A stretch of DNA of 64,000 nucleotides from Cellulomonas cellasea (GTDB lineage: Bacteria > Actinomycetota > Actinomycetes > Actinomycetales > Cellulomonadaceae), in NCBI RefSeq assembly GCF_006538745.1, contig NZ_BJLR01000013.1, positions 62,001 through 126,000 of the forward strand, in the 5' to 3' direction. The position numbers and the translations under genes are program-made. This document shows, piece after piece, positions 16,708 to 25,730 of the stretch. Position 1 is the first letter of the stretch, and each line of letters begins with the position of its first letter. The notes below the pieces were generated by a model. That model was not told the DNA's origin. It did no database searches and saw only the letters and a list, made by a program, of their open reading frames with translations.

Positions 16708-18167
16708 TGAACACCCCGCTGCGCCGCCTCGCGACCGTCGTCGTCGCCATGTTCGTCGTCCTCATGGGCGGCGCCACCTGGGTCCAGTTCGTGCAGGCCG
16801 ACGCGCTCAACAACGACGGCCGCAACGTCCGGACGCTGTACCGCGAGTTCGGCCGGGCCCGCGGACCGATCGTCGTCGGCGGCGAGGCGATCGCGTCGTC
16901 CGCCCCGGTCGACGACGCGTTCAAGTACCAGCGCAGCTACGCGAACGGCGAGCTCTACGCGCCCGTGACCGGCTTCTACTCGATCGTGCACCGCGGGACG
17001 ATGCTCGAGCAGGCCGAGAACGACGTGCTCAACGGCCAGGCCGACTCGCTGTTCCTCTCGCGCCTGCAGGACCTCATCACGGGCAAGCAGCCGCAGGGGT
17101 CGTCGATCGAGCTCACGATCAACCCCGCGGCGCAGCAGGCGGCGTGGGACGCGCTCGGGGACCAGCGCGGCGCGGTCGTCGCGCTCGACCCGACGACCGG
17201 GGCGATCCTCGCGCTCGTCTCGAAGCCGTCCTACGACCCGAACCAGCTCACCACGCACGACTCCGCCGCGGCGAACGCCGCGTACCAGGCGCTGCTCGGG
17301 GCCGAGGGCGACCCGCTCGAGAACAAGGCGCTCCAGGGCCCGACCTACCCGCCGGGCTCGACGTTCAAGCTCATCACGGCGGCGGCCGCGCTCGAGTCGG
17401 GGCGCGCGACCCCCGAGTCGGTGCTCACGGCACCCGACGAGCTGCCCCTCCCCCAGACCAGCGCGACCGTCAAGAACTACGGCGGCTCGTCGTGCGGCTC
17501 GGGCGGTCAGACGACGCTCGCCGACGCGCTGCGGGTCTCGTGCAACACCGCGTTCGCGCAGCTCGGGCTCGAGCTCGGGGCGGACGCGCTGCGCGAGCAG
17601 TCCGAGAGGTTCGGCTTCGGCAACGACGAGCTGTCCGTGCCGATCCGGGTCGAGCCGAGCGAGTTCCCCGACGAGGTCAACGCGCCCAACACCGCGTTCT
17701 CGGCGCTCGGGCAGTACTCGGTCCGCGCGACCCCGCTGCAGATGGCCATGGTCTCCGCCGCGATCGCGAACGAGGGCGAGCTCATGACGCCGTACCTCGT
17801 GCAGACGGTCCGCACGGCCGACCTCGACGTCGTCCGCGAGGCGGACCCGCGCCGGCTGTCGCAGGCCGTCTCCCCGACGACCGCCGCCGCGCTGCGCGAC
17901 ATGATGGTGGGCGTCGTGCAGAACGGCTCCGGCAAGGCCGCCCAGATCTCCGGCGTGCAGGTCGCGGGCAAGACGGGCACCGCGCAGACGGGTCGCGAGG
18001 AGGAGTCGCCGCACGCGTGGTTCACCGCGTTCGCCCCGGCCGACGCCCCGCGCGTCGCCGTCGCCGTGGTCGTCGAGAACGGCGGCGCGGTCGGCAACGA
18101 GGCGACCGGCGGCAAGGTCGCTGCGCCCGTCGCGAAGGCCGTCATCGAGGCGGTGCTGGGCCAGTGA
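16707..18167 (+). CDS. pbpA: PbpA, class B penicillin-binding protein (transpeptidase)
   Basis: A 486-aa peptidoglycan DD-transpeptidase. An N-terminal signal anchor (about 10-28) is followed by a dimerisation region and the transpeptidase domain with SxxK (STFK, Ser about 218), SxN (SCN, about 278-280) and KTGT (about 422-425). The partner SEDS enzyme is directly upstream. The ATG at 16707 overlaps the rodA stop by 4 bp, and its own stop overlaps the pknA GTG start (GTGA), so the whole set is translationally coupled. The length matches the mycobacterial homologue. Confidence 0.94.
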   Translation: MNTPLRRLATVVVAMFVVLMGGATWVQFVQADALNNDGRNVRTLYREFGRARGPIVVGGEAIASSAPVDDAFKYQRSYANGELYAPVTGFYSIVHRGTMLEQAENDVLNGQADSLFLSRLQDLITGKQPQGSSIELTINPAAQQAAWDALGDQRGAVVALDPTTGAILALVSKPSYDPNQLTTHDSAAANAAYQALLGAEGDPLENKALQGPTYPPGSTFKLITAAAALESGRATPESVLTAPDELPLPQTSATVKNYGGSSCGSGGQTTLADALRVSCNTAFAQLGLELGADALREQSERFGFGNDELSVPIRVEPSEFPDEVNAPNTAFSALGQYSVRATPLQMAMVSAAIANEGELMTPYLVQTVRTADLDVVREADPRRLSQAVSPTTAAALRDMMVGVVQNGSGKAAQISGVQVAGKTGTAQTGREEESPHAWFTAFAPADAPRVAVAVVVENGGAVGNEATGGKVAAPVAKAVIEAVLGQ

Positions 18168-19687
18168 GGGCAGCAGCGGGTGTCGTGCTCGGTCAGCGGT
18201 ACCGCCTCGTGCGGGAGATCGCGGTCGGCGGCATGGGCGAGGTGTGGGTCGCGCACGACGAGTCGCTCGCGCGCGACGTCGCGATCAAGGTGCTCCGCGA
18301 GGAGTTCGCGGGCGACCCCAACTTCCTGTCCCGGTTCCGCACCGAGGCCCGCAACTCCGCGGCGCTGTCCCACCAGAACATCGCGCAGCTCTACGACTAC
18401 GGCGAGCAGGAGGGCTCCGCGTTCCTCGTCATCGAGCTCGTGCTCGGCGAGCCCATGAGCGACCTGCTCGAGCGTGAGCCCGTGCTGCCCCCGCGCAAGC
18501 TGCTGCCGATCCTCGCGCAGACCGCCCGCGCGCTGCACCACGCGCACGACGCCGGCGTGGTGCACCGCGACGTCAAGCCCGGCAACATCCTGCTCGGGCG
18601 CGGCGGGCGCGTGAAGATCACCGACTTCGGGGTGTCGCTCGCGACGAACCAGGTGCCGATGACCGCGACCGGCATGGTCATGGGCACCGCGCAGTACCTC
18701 TCCCCCGAGCAGGCCGTCGGGCAGCCCGCGACGCCCCACTCCGACCTGTACTCGCTCGGGATCGTCGCGTACGAGGCGCTCGCCGGGAAGCGCCCGTTCA
18801 CAGGCCCGACGGCGGTCGACATCGCCGTCGCGCACGTCAACGCGCCCGTGCCCCCACTGCCGGCTGCGATCGACAAGCGGCTCGCCGGCATCGTCCTGAG
18901 CCTGCTCGCGAAGGACCCGCGCGACCGCCCGCCGTCGGCCGCGCAGCTCGCGCGCATCCTCGACGAGATGGTCGAGCGCACGCCCGCGACCGGCGTCGCC
19001 GTCGTCGTCCCCGCCCGCCGCTCCTCGGGCCGCGGCGGGACGACGATGATCGCGCCCGGCGCCGACGTGCGCGTCGTGCCGCCCACGCAGCAGCCCGGGC
19101 CCCGGCGCGCCGCCCCGCCGCCCGCCGCCGCCAAGCCCGCCGCCGCCAAGCCCGCCGTCGCGAAGTCCCCCGCCGCGCCCGCGTCGATCCCGCCCGCGCC
19201 GCACGGCCACCCCGCGGACGACGACGGCCACCCGCCGTCCTACCCGCCGCGCCGCGAGCTGCGGGACGCGACCGAGGTCCGCCGCACCGCCGGCACCCAC
19301 CGGGCGCCGACCCGCGCCGGGTGGATCACGTCGACGACCACCGGGAACCGCCTCGGGAAGCTCGGCCGGCTGACCTGGCCGCTCGTCGCGCTGGTCCTGC
19401 TGGTCGTCGCGCTCCTGGGGGCGGCCCTGGCCGATAGGCTCACCGGCGCCGAGGGCGGCTCTCCCCCGGGCGAGCCCGCGCTGGGCGCGACCGGCACGAC
19501 GAGGACGATCACGACGACGGTCCCGCGGGCCCCGGCGACCGGGACCGACGCGGACGCCGGCACCCCCACGGCGGCCGTCCGCCCCGGATACGCTCTCCGG
19601 GACGGCCTCGATGGGATGATCACGGAACGTGCGCGGGTTGCCGACAGGGCAGCAGGCACGTGGACGACGACAGCGAAGGACGCCTAG
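18164..19687 (+). CDS. pknA: PknA-like Ser/Thr protein kinase
   Basis: A 507-aa receptor-type kinase without extracellular PASTA repeats. The kinase domain has VAIKVL (ATP lysine), HRDVKPGNILL (catalytic loop) and DFGVSL. A long Pro/Ala-rich juxtamembrane region with a PPPAAAKPAAAKPA run leads to one transmembrane helix (WPLVALVLLVVALLGAALAD, about 405-424) and a short Thr-rich outer tail. The GTG at 18164 is chosen because it overlaps the pbpA stop and gives the standard start before VLGQRYRL. The stop TAG at 19685-19687 shares its last base with the pknB start. Confidence 0.93.
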   Translation: MRAAAGVVLGQRYRLVREIAVGGMGEVWVAHDESLARDVAIKVLREEFAGDPNFLSRFRTEARNSAALSHQNIAQLYDYGEQEGSAFLVIELVLGEPMSDLLEREPVLPPRKLLPILAQTARALHHAHDAGVVHRDVKPGNILLGRGGRVKITDFGVSLATNQVPMTATGMVMGTAQYLSPEQAVGQPATPHSDLYSLGIVAYEALAGKRPFTGPTAVDIAVAHVNAPVPPLPAAIDKRLAGIVLSLLAKDPRDRPPSAAQLARILDEMVERTPATGVAVVVPARRSSGRGGTTMIAPGADVRVVPPTQQPGPRRAAPPPAAAKPAAAKPAVAKSPAAPASIPPAPHGHPADDDGHPPSYPPRRELRDATEVRRTAGTHRAPTRAGWITSTTTGNRLGKLGRLTWPLVALVLLVVALLGAALADRLTGAEGGSPPGEPALGATGTTRTITTTVPRAPATGTDADAGTPTAAVRPGYALRDGLDGMITERARVADRAAGTWTTTAKDA

Positions 19688-21708
19688 TGGTGGACGACGG
19701 ATCCCGGATCCTCGGTGGACGGTACGAGGTCGGTGAGCTGATCGGTCGCGGCGGCATGGCCGAGGTGCACATCGGCCACGACACGCGGCTCGGCCGGACC
19801 GTGGCGATCAAGGTGCTGCGCTCGGACCTCGCACGCGACCCCTCGTTCCAGGCACGGTTCCGCCGCGAGGCGCAGGCCGCCGCGTCGCTCAACCACCCGG
19901 CGGTCGTCGCGGTCTACGACACCGGCGAGGACCTCGTCACCGAGCCGTCGGGCGTCGTCGCGCACGTGCCGTTCATCGTCATGGAGTACGTCGAGGGCCA
20001 CACGGTCCGCGACATCCTGCGCGACGGCAACGCGGTCCCCATCGAGGAGGCCGTCGAGATCACGGCCGGCGTCCTGTCGGCGCTCGAGTACTCCCACCAC
20101 GCGGGCATCGTGCACCGCGACATCAAGCCCGCGAACGTCATGCTGACCCCGACCGGCGCGGTCAAGGTCATGGACTTCGGCATCGCGCGCGCCGTCGCGG
20201 ACTCCGCGGCGACCATGACGCAGACGCAGGCGGTCATCGGCACCGCGCAGTACCTGTCCCCTGAGCAGGCGCGCGGTGAGACGGTCGACACGCGCTCCGA
20301 CCTGTACTCGACGGGCTGCCTGCTCTTCGAGCTGCTGACCGGGCGCCCGCCGTTCGTGGGCGACTCCCCCGTCGCCGTGGCGTACCAGCACGTCCGCGAG
20401 GCCGCCCCGGCGCCGAGCATGTTCGCCGCGGACGTCCCCGACTCGCTCGACCGGATCACGCTCAAGGCCCTCGCCAAGGAGCGCGACTCGCGCTACTCGA
20501 CGGCCGCCGAGTTCCGCTCCGACCTCGAGGCCGCCGCGCGCGGGGGCCACGTGGGCGCTCCCCCGGTCGGCGCGCTCGTGCCCGCCGGCGCGAACGACGA
20601 CGCGACGCAGGTCTTCGGCGCCGCCGGCCCCGCGACGACCCAGCTGATGCCGTCCGGGCCCGCGCCCTGGGCGCCCACCGGCCCGGGCACGAGCGTGCTG
20701 CCCCCCACGGGTGCGGCGACCGGTGCCGCCGCCGAGGACGACGAGCCGAAGAACAAGCGCTGGCTCATGTGGACGCTCATCGCGGTCGCGGTGCTCGCGG
20801 TCGCCGGGATCATCGCGCTCATCGCGGCGAACGCGGCGAACAACGACGGGCCGGAGATGGTCGCCGTCCCCGCGATCGTCGACATGCCCGCGCCGCAGGC
20901 CAAGGTCGAGATCGAGGGCGCCGGTTTCCTCTGGGACCAGGAGGAGGTCGAGTCCGACACCGTCGCCGAGGGCAACGTCGTCTCGAGCACGCCGGCCAGC
21001 GGGAGGGAGGCACCCAAGGGCTCCACGGTGACCGTGCAGGTCTCGACCGGCCCCGACACCGCCACGGTCCCGGACGTCACCGGCCTGACGCAGGACGCGG
21101 CGCGCACGCAGATCGAGGCCGCCGGTCTGACCGTCGGCACGATCACGCCCGAGGACAGCGCCTCGCACGCCAAGGACCGGGTCACCAAGACCGAGCCCGC
21201 GGCCAACACGTCGGCGAAGGCCGGGTCCGCCGTCACCGTGTTCATCGCGAGCGGCAACGTCGTCGTCCCCGAGCTCGTCGGGCTGCCGCAGGCCGACGCG
21301 GAGAAGGCTCTCGCCGACCTCAGCCTGAGTTCCACGACCGCCGAGAAGGAGACGAACGAGCAGCCCCCGGGCACGGTCGTGAGCCAGAGCCGGGCCGCGG
21401 GCGACCTCGTCCCGCAGAACTCGTCGGTGCGCCTCGAGGTGGCCGTCGCCCCGACCGCCCTGCTCGTCCCCGAGGGCCTCGTCGGTCAGTCGTGGGACCA
21501 GGTGAGCCGCACGCTGTCCGGTCTGGGCCTCCAGCCGCAGCGCCGCGACGTCGACAGCGACCAGCCGAAGGACTCGGTCATCAAGACCGACCCGACGCAG
21601 GGCGACGAGGTCGAGCCGGGCCAGGTCGTCGTCGTCGACGTCTCGCGGGGTCCGCGCGGCGGTCAGCCGAACCCGAACCCGTCCGTGACGGTGCCGGTGA
21701 ACCCCTGA
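19687..21708 (+). CDS. pknB: PknB-like Ser/Thr kinase with PASTA domains
   Basis: A 673-aa sensor kinase for peptidoglycan fragments. The kinase domain has GRGGMAEVH, VAIKVLRSDL, HRDIKPANVML and DFGIARAVAD, with a Thr-rich activation segment (ATMTQTQAVIGTAQ). A transmembrane helix lies at about 357-380 (RWLMWTLIAVAVLAVAGIIA). Outside the cell are four PASTA repeats, recognisable by VPAIVDMPAPQA, VPDVTGLTQDAA, VPELVGLPQADA and VPEGLVGQSWDQ. The start at GTG 19687 has AAGGA about 6 bp upstream and is preferred to the GTG at 19660, which lacks one. Last gene of the fha-pkn operon, followed by a strong bidirectional hairpin. Confidence 0.95.
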   Translation: MVDDGSRILGGRYEVGELIGRGGMAEVHIGHDTRLGRTVAIKVLRSDLARDPSFQARFRREAQAAASLNHPAVVAVYDTGEDLVTEPSGVVAHVPFIVMEYVEGHTVRDILRDGNAVPIEEAVEITAGVLSALEYSHHAGIVHRDIKPANVMLTPTGAVKVMDFGIARAVADSAATMTQTQAVIGTAQYLSPEQARGETVDTRSDLYSTGCLLFELLTGRPPFVGDSPVAVAYQHVREAAPAPSMFAADVPDSLDRITLKALAKERDSRYSTAAEFRSDLEAAARGGHVGAPPVGALVPAGANDDATQVFGAAGPATTQLMPSGPAPWAPTGPGTSVLPPTGAATGAAAEDDEPKNKRWLMWTLIAVAVLAVAGIIALIAANAANNDGPEMVAVPAIVDMPAPQAKVEIEGAGFLWDQEEVESDTVAEGNVVSSTPASGREAPKGSTVTVQVSTGPDTATVPDVTGLTQDAARTQIEAAGLTVGTITPEDSASHAKDRVTKTEPAANTSAKAGSAVTVFIASGNVVVPELVGLPQADAEKALADLSLSSTTAEKETNEQPPGTVVSQSRAAGDLVPQNSSVRLEVAVAPTALLVPEGLVGQSWDQVSRTLSGLGLQPQRRDVDSDQPKDSVIKTDPTQGDEVEPGQVVVVDVSRGPRGGQPNPNPSVTVPVNP

Positions 21709-21725
21709 CCGAGGGCGCTCAGCAC

Positions 21726-21768
21726 ACGACGAAGGCTCCGCCCCGCGAGGGGACGGAGCCTTCGTCGT
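21726..21768. terminator. bidirectional terminator between pknB and trpG
   Basis: A perfect 15-bp stem, ACGACGAAGGCTCCG with its complement at 21754-21768, and a 13-nt loop. It sits between convergent genes and can serve both. Confidence 0.85.
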
Positions 21769-21823
21769 CGGTGCCGTGTCGGGCGGAGCCGCGCGCGGCA
21801 CCGTGCCGGGCGGCGACCCGGTC

Positions 21824-22459
21824 CTACGACCGCACGAGCGGGTGCAGCCCCTCGGACCGCGCGACGGCGTCGGCGTCCCCGCACACCGCCAGCCAGTTCG
21901 CCAGCAGCCGGTGCCCGCCCTCGGTCAGGACGCTCTCGGGGTGGAACTGCACGCCGTGCAGCGGCAGCGTGCGGTGCTGCAGCCCCATGACGACGCGCCC
22001 GTGCGCCGACCCGACCTCGGCCGTGACCTCGAGCTCGTCGCTGACCGTCCCGTCGACGACCGCGAGCGAGTGGTACCGGGTCGCGGTGAACGGCGTCGGG
22101 AGCCCGGCGAGCACGCCCGCGCCGTCGTGCTCGACGAGGCTCGTCTTGCCGTGCATGAGCTCCGGTGCGTGCGTGACGGTGCCGCCGAAGACCTCGCCGA
22201 GCGCCTGGTGCCCGAGACAGACCCCGAGCATCGGCGTCTCGCTCTCCGCGCAGTCCCGGATGACCTGCATGCTCGCGCCGGCCTCCGCGGGGGTGCCCGG
22301 TCCGGGCGAGATGAGCACGCCGTCGAACCCGGCACGCTCGTCGACCGGCGGGACGGCGTCGTTGCGCACGACGACCGTCTCGGCGCCGAGCTGGTTCAGG
22401 TAGCCCACGATCGTGAAGACGAACGAGTCGTAGTTGTCGACCACCAGGATCCTGGTCAT
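21824..22459 (-). CDS. pabA: aminodeoxychorismate/anthranilate synthase glutaminase subunit
   Basis: A 211-aa class I glutamine amidotransferase that supplies ammonia to chorismate-derived synthases (p-aminobenzoate for folate, or anthranilate for tryptophan). It has VVDNYDSFV, the oxyanion motif SPGPGTP, the nucleophile in GVCLGHQALGE and the His/Glu pair in VQFHPESV. No synthase large subunit is adjacent, so the split between PabA and TrpG is undecided. Its ATG overlaps the stop of the small membrane protein gene upstream (ATGA). Confidence 0.92.
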   Translation of the reverse strand: MTRILVVDNYDSFVFTIVGYLNQLGAETVVVRNDAVPPVDERAGFDGVLISPGPGTPAEAGASMQVIRDCAESETPMLGVCLGHQALGEVFGGTVTHAPELMHGKTSLVEHDGAGVLAGLPTPFTATRYHSLAVVDGTVSDELEVTAEVGSAHGRVVMGLQHRTLPLHGVQFHPESVLTEGGHRLLANWLAVCGDADAVARSEGLHPLVRS

Positions 22460-22620
22460 CCCTCACCCACAGTCGTGTCGTTGAACGGCATGAACGGCGC
22501 GATCGCCGGGAACACCCACAGGAAGCACGCGGCGAGCACGGCCAGCGCCGCGACCGTCAGGATCGCGGCCCGCACGGGCGCCGGGCCCGGCAGGTGCCGC
22601 CACAGCCACCCGTACATCAT
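22456..22620 (-). CDS. small membrane protein between sortase and pabA genes
   Basis: A 54-aa protein starting MMYGWLWRHLPGPAPVR, with one hydrophobic helix (AAILTVAALAVLAACFLWVF) and a short tail ending NDTTVGEG. It overlaps both neighbours by 4 bp: its ATG overlaps the sortase stop and its stop overlaps the pabA start. This coupling argues that it is translated. Short proteins of this kind occur at this site in related actinobacteria, but no function is known to me. Confidence 0.8.
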   Translation of the reverse strand: MMYGWLWRHLPGPAPVRAAILTVAALAVLAACFLWVFPAIAPFMPFNDTTVGEG

Positions 22621-23423
22621 GCGCCTCCGACGAGCTCGGCCGGGATGCCGTCCGCGACGGGCGCCCAGTAGTCGAGGGTGCCGTGCACGATGAACCGCTC
22701 GCGGGCGGAGAACATCGGGTGGCACGTGGTCAGGGTGATGAAGCGCTCGGTCGGCGCGGCGCCCGGGTCGCCGGGGACGGGGGCGACGACCTCCGTCTGC
22801 GCGGGCGTCACGACCTCGGTCGACGTCACGCGGTACACGTACCAGGTTTCGGCGGTGCGGACCACGAGCGGGTCGCCGGTCTGGAGCTCGGCGACGCGGT
22901 TGAACGGCTTGGCGTACGTCGTGCGGTGGCCGGCCATCGCGAAGTTCCCGACGGCGCCGGGCATCGCGGTCCCCGGGTAGTGGCCGATGCCGAGCACGTC
23001 GAGCACGCTCTCGCGCTCGACGCCCTGGCTGATCGGGCGCTCGGGCTCCCCCGCCCACCGCGGGACCCGGATCGTCGCGAACGTCGTCGCGTGGTCGGGC
23101 TCGGCGGCCACGGGCGGCTCGTCGCGGCGCGGCGCGGCGACGACGGGGCCGACGGGCTCGGTCGGTCCCTCGGTCGCGTCCGGCGTGGGGGCCGTCGGGG
23201 CGACGTCCCAGTCGAGCTCCTGCACGATCTCCGCCTGCGCGCGGTTGCCGACGACGTCGGTCCACCACAGCTGCCAGACGAGGAACGCGAGCAGCAGCAC
23301 GCCCACGGTGATGAGCAGCTCACCCAGGACGCCGAGGATCCCGAACGCCGTGGTGTGGCCGCGCGACGACGTGCTCGACCGGCTGTGCCGGGGGTTCGAC
23401 CGGGTCGGCGTCGCGACGCTCAC
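22617..23423 (-). CDS. class E sortase
   Basis: A 268-aa membrane-anchored cysteine transpeptidase that attaches proteins to the cell wall. An N-terminal cytoplasmic Ser/Arg-rich stretch precedes one transmembrane helix (about 27-52). The catalytic domain shows IRVPRWAG, the active His in AGHRTTYAKPFN and the Cys in LTTCHPMFSARERF, where the Arg follows. This matches class E (actinobacterial housekeeping-like). Start is GTG at 23423, overlapping the DUF881 stop (GTGA). No LAXTG substrate is adjacent. Confidence 0.9.
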   Translation of the reverse strand: MSVATPTRSNPRHSRSSTSSRGHTTAFGILGVLGELLITVGVLLLAFLVWQLWWTDVVGNRAQAEIVQELDWDVAPTAPTPDATEGPTEPVGPVVAAPRRDEPPVAAEPDHATTFATIRVPRWAGEPERPISQGVERESVLDVLGIGHYPGTAMPGAVGNFAMAGHRTTYAKPFNRVAELQTGDPLVVRTAETWYVYRVTSTEVVTPAQTEVVAPVPGDPGAAPTERFITLTTCHPMFSARERFIVHGTLDYWAPVADGIPAELVGGA

Positions 23424-24241
23424 GCCGACCCGCCCGTCCGGCGGGCCGTGTCCCGCGCCGCCGCGGTCCCGCCCTCGTCGGGCAGCCCGGGCAGCACCTC
23501 GGTGCCCTCGGGGACGCGCGCGTACTCGAGCTCGGTCGCGCCCTCGTACGCGGGCAGCGTCAGCGGCTCGGGTGCGACGGTCACCGACCAGCCGAGGCCG
23601 ACCGCGTCGACGTAGCGCAGGTAGTTCTGGATCTCCGGGGACGCGTAGAGCGCGCGGCGCAGCGCGGCCGGGTCGCCGACCGCCCGCACGACGTACGGCG
23701 GCGAGTACGGCTGGCCGTGCAGCGAGAGGACGTTGCCGATGCACTGGAACGCGCTCGTCGAGATGACGCGCTGGTCCATGAGGCCCATCGCCTCGGCGCC
23801 GCCCGCCCACAGCGCGTTGATGACGGCCTGCAGGTCCTGCTGGTGCACGACGAGGTCGTCGGGGCGGACCGACGTGGGGCGCGGGGCGTCCGCGGGTGCG
23901 TCCTCGAGCTCGACGACGAGCCCCGGTCCGGTCACGGGCACGAGCCCCGCCTCGAGCTCCTCGGCCGGGGCGAGGGGCTCGATCACGATCCCGTCGAGCT
24001 CGGCCTGCGCGGCCGTGAGGCGCTCGACGTCGGAGCGCAGCGTCGCGACCTCGTCGAGCAGGACGCCGAGCCGGCGCTCCTCGACCTCCACGAGCCCGGC
24101 GAGGTCCTGCGGGTGCCGCTCCCCCGTCGTCCGGGCCAGCCGCGCGTTCGCCGCGAACAGGGCCCCCGCCAGGGCGAGGACGAGCGCGACGGACAGGGTG
24201 CCGCGCGCGGCACGGGCAGCACGGTGCGGGTGGTCGGGCAC
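23420..24241 (-). CDS. DUF881 family membrane-associated protein
   Basis: A 273-aa protein with an N-terminal signal anchor (TLSVALVLALAGALFAANAR), a coiled-coil-like segment (about 50-85, including VATLRSDVERLTAAQAEL) and a DUF881 domain with VTGPGLVVELEDAP, DLQAVINALWAGGAEAM and YSPPYVVRAVGD. DUF881 proteins neighbour division genes across Actinobacteria and Firmicutes. Their biochemical role is not established. Start is GTG. Divergent from crgA. Confidence 0.88.
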   Translation of the reverse strand: MPDHPHRAARAARGTLSVALVLALAGALFAANARLARTTGERHPQDLAGLVEVEERRLGVLLDEVATLRSDVERLTAAQAELDGIVIEPLAPAEELEAGLVPVTGPGLVVELEDAPADAPRPTSVRPDDLVVHQQDLQAVINALWAGGAEAMGLMDQRVISTSAFQCIGNVLSLHGQPYSPPYVVRAVGDPAALRRALYASPEIQNYLRYVDAVGLGWSVTVAPEPLTLPAYEGATELEYARVPEGTEVLPGLPDEGGTAAARDTARRTGGSA

Positions 24242-24342
24242 GCGTGCTCCTCTCCGGCGATCTCGCCACTACGCTAAGCCACATTCTGGCGGGTCGGTGC
24301 CGACGTGCCCCGGCCTGCCGTACCGCTGGAACAGGAGCAGCC

Positions 24343-24588
24343 GTGCCCGAGTCGAAGAACCGCAAGAAGGAGGGCTACACGCCTCCGCCCGCCGCGAGCG
24401 GCCCGAAGGTGAGCCCGCCGTGGCTCGTGCCCGTGATGCTCGGCCTGATGATCCTCGGCCTCGTGTGGATCGTCGTCACCTACATCATGCGTTCGGAGTA
24501 CCCCGTCCCGGGCATCGGGCAGTGGAACCTCGCGATCGGCTTCGCCCTGATCCTCGCGGGCTTCTCGCTCACGACGCGCTGGCGCTGA
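24343..24588 (+). CDS. crgA: CrgA cell-division protein
   Basis: An 81-aa protein with two transmembrane helices: PPWLVPVMLGLMILGLVWIV and a second near WNLAIGFALILAGFSLTTRW. A charged N-terminus precedes them. CrgA recruits septal peptidoglycan enzymes and FtsZ-ring partners in actinobacteria. The GTG at 24343 is chosen because AGGAG sits about 6 bp upstream and the product matches the usual CrgA length. A longer reading from 24244 would add 33 residues without family support. Confidence 0.93.
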   Translation: MPESKNRKKEGYTPPPAASGPKVSPPWLVPVMLGLMILGLVWIVVTYIMRSEYPVPGIGQWNLAIGFALILAGFSLTTRWR

Positions 24589-24594
24589 GCCCCG

Positions 24595-24613
24595 CCCGGC
24601 CCTCGAGGCCGGG
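24595..24613 (+). terminator. short hairpin behind crgA
   Basis: CCCGGCC-ctcga-GGCCGGG directly after the crgA stop. A 7-bp GC stem without a T run, as is common in high-GC actinobacteria. Confidence 0.5.
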
Positions 24614-24793
24614 TGCGGCCGCGGTGCACCGGCACGGCCCGCGCGTCCACCGCGCTGTGCTGCCGTCCCGCCGGTGTGCCCGTTTCGTCCGCGCCGACAA
24701 GCGCTCCACCCACAGGCACGAGCCTGATCATGGGACGTCTGCAGCGCTCTGACCTGCGCTGGCGCATTCTTCGTCCCCAGCGGTGGACATCTC

Positions 24794-24815
24794 TGTGGAC
24801 AACTACACGCGTGTA
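24794..24815. promoter_or_regulatory. isolated DnaA box beside a 12-bp palindrome
   Basis: TGTGGACAA (24794-24802) is a perfect actinobacterial DnaA box in the reverse orientation. One base later comes the perfect palindrome TACACGCGTGTA (24804-24815). Both lie between crgA and the rhomboid gene, upstream of neither start in a typical promoter position. Possible DnaA regulatory or titration site; the palindrome could bind a dimeric regulator. Confidence 0.45.
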
Positions 24816-24849
24816 ATTCACCACCTGTGCGGAACGTTGGGGAAATCGG

Positions 24850-25713
24850 TCAAACCAGGGCGTACTTGCCGACCGCCAGAAGGACGAGCAGCAGCCCGAG
24901 CAGCACCGTCGCACCGACCGCGACGGCGCCGCGCCGCTCCTTCGGGGCGTAGGCGAACGCCGCCGCGAGGGCCGCGCCGGCGACGAGCCCGCCGAGGTGG
25001 GCCTGCCAGGCGATGTTCGGCACCACGAACCCGATGACGATGTTGAGCCCGATCACGACCGCGATGCTGCGGACGTCCCGTCGCATCCGGCGCATCACCA
25101 CGAACACAGCGCCGAACAGCCCGAACACGGCGCCCGAGGCACCGACGGTGAGCGTCACCCAGGAATCCTCGAGCGGCGACGCGAGCAGCAGCACGCCCAC
25201 GGACCCCGCGACGGCGCTCAGGCCGTACAGGGCGGCGAACCGGGCCCGGCCCAGGGCCTGCTCGAGGAACGGCCCGACCATCCACAGCGCGAGCATGTTG
25301 AAGACGATGTGGATGACGCCCGTCGGCGAGTGCAGGAACGCGACGGTGAGGAACCGCCACGGCTCGAGCTCGCCGCCCGCCGGCCAGAACCCCCAGCGCA
25401 GCGTCCACGTCGGGTCGACCTGCTGGAGCAGGAAGCTCACGACGCACGCGGCGATGATGCCGATCGTCACGACCGGGCGGCCCGCACGGACCGTGCCGCC
25501 GAAGACCGTCCGGTTCGCCGGCGCGGCGCGCGCGGCCTCCGCGACGCAGTCGACGCACTGCACGCCGACAGCAGCCTGCCGCTGGCACTCCGGGCACGTG
25601 GGGCGGCCGCACCGCTGGCAGCGCACGTAGGACACGCGGTCCGGGTGGCGCGGGCAGACGGGCGGACCCTCGGGCGGTCCGGTGGGCGCAGCGGCAGGCT
25701 GGTCGGCGCTCAT
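24850..25713 (-). CDS. rhomboid-family intramembrane serine protease
   Basis: A 287-aa protein with an N-terminal zinc-ribbon-like region (CPRHPDRVSYVRCQRCGRPT, then CPEC and VQCVDC). A rhomboid domain of about six or seven helices follows. The key motifs are HSPTGVIHIVFNMLALW, the catalytic Ser in TVGASGAVFGLFGA, and His in WQAHLGGLVAG. It cleaves membrane proteins within the bilayer; substrates are unknown. It is 18 bp downstream of the cyclophilin start region in the same direction and may be cotranscribed with it. Confidence 0.9.
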   Translation of the reverse strand: MSADQPAAAPTGPPEGPPVCPRHPDRVSYVRCQRCGRPTCPECQRQAAVGVQCVDCVAEAARAAPANRTVFGGTVRAGRPVVTIGIIAACVVSFLLQQVDPTWTLRWGFWPAGGELEPWRFLTVAFLHSPTGVIHIVFNMLALWMVGPFLEQALGRARFAALYGLSAVAGSVGVLLLASPLEDSWVTLTVGASGAVFGLFGAVFVVMRRMRRDVRSIAVVIGLNIVIGFVVPNIAWQAHLGGLVAGAALAAAFAYAPKERRGAVAVGATVLLGLLLVLLAVGKYALV

Positions 25714-25730
25714 GCGGTGATCAGGACCGC

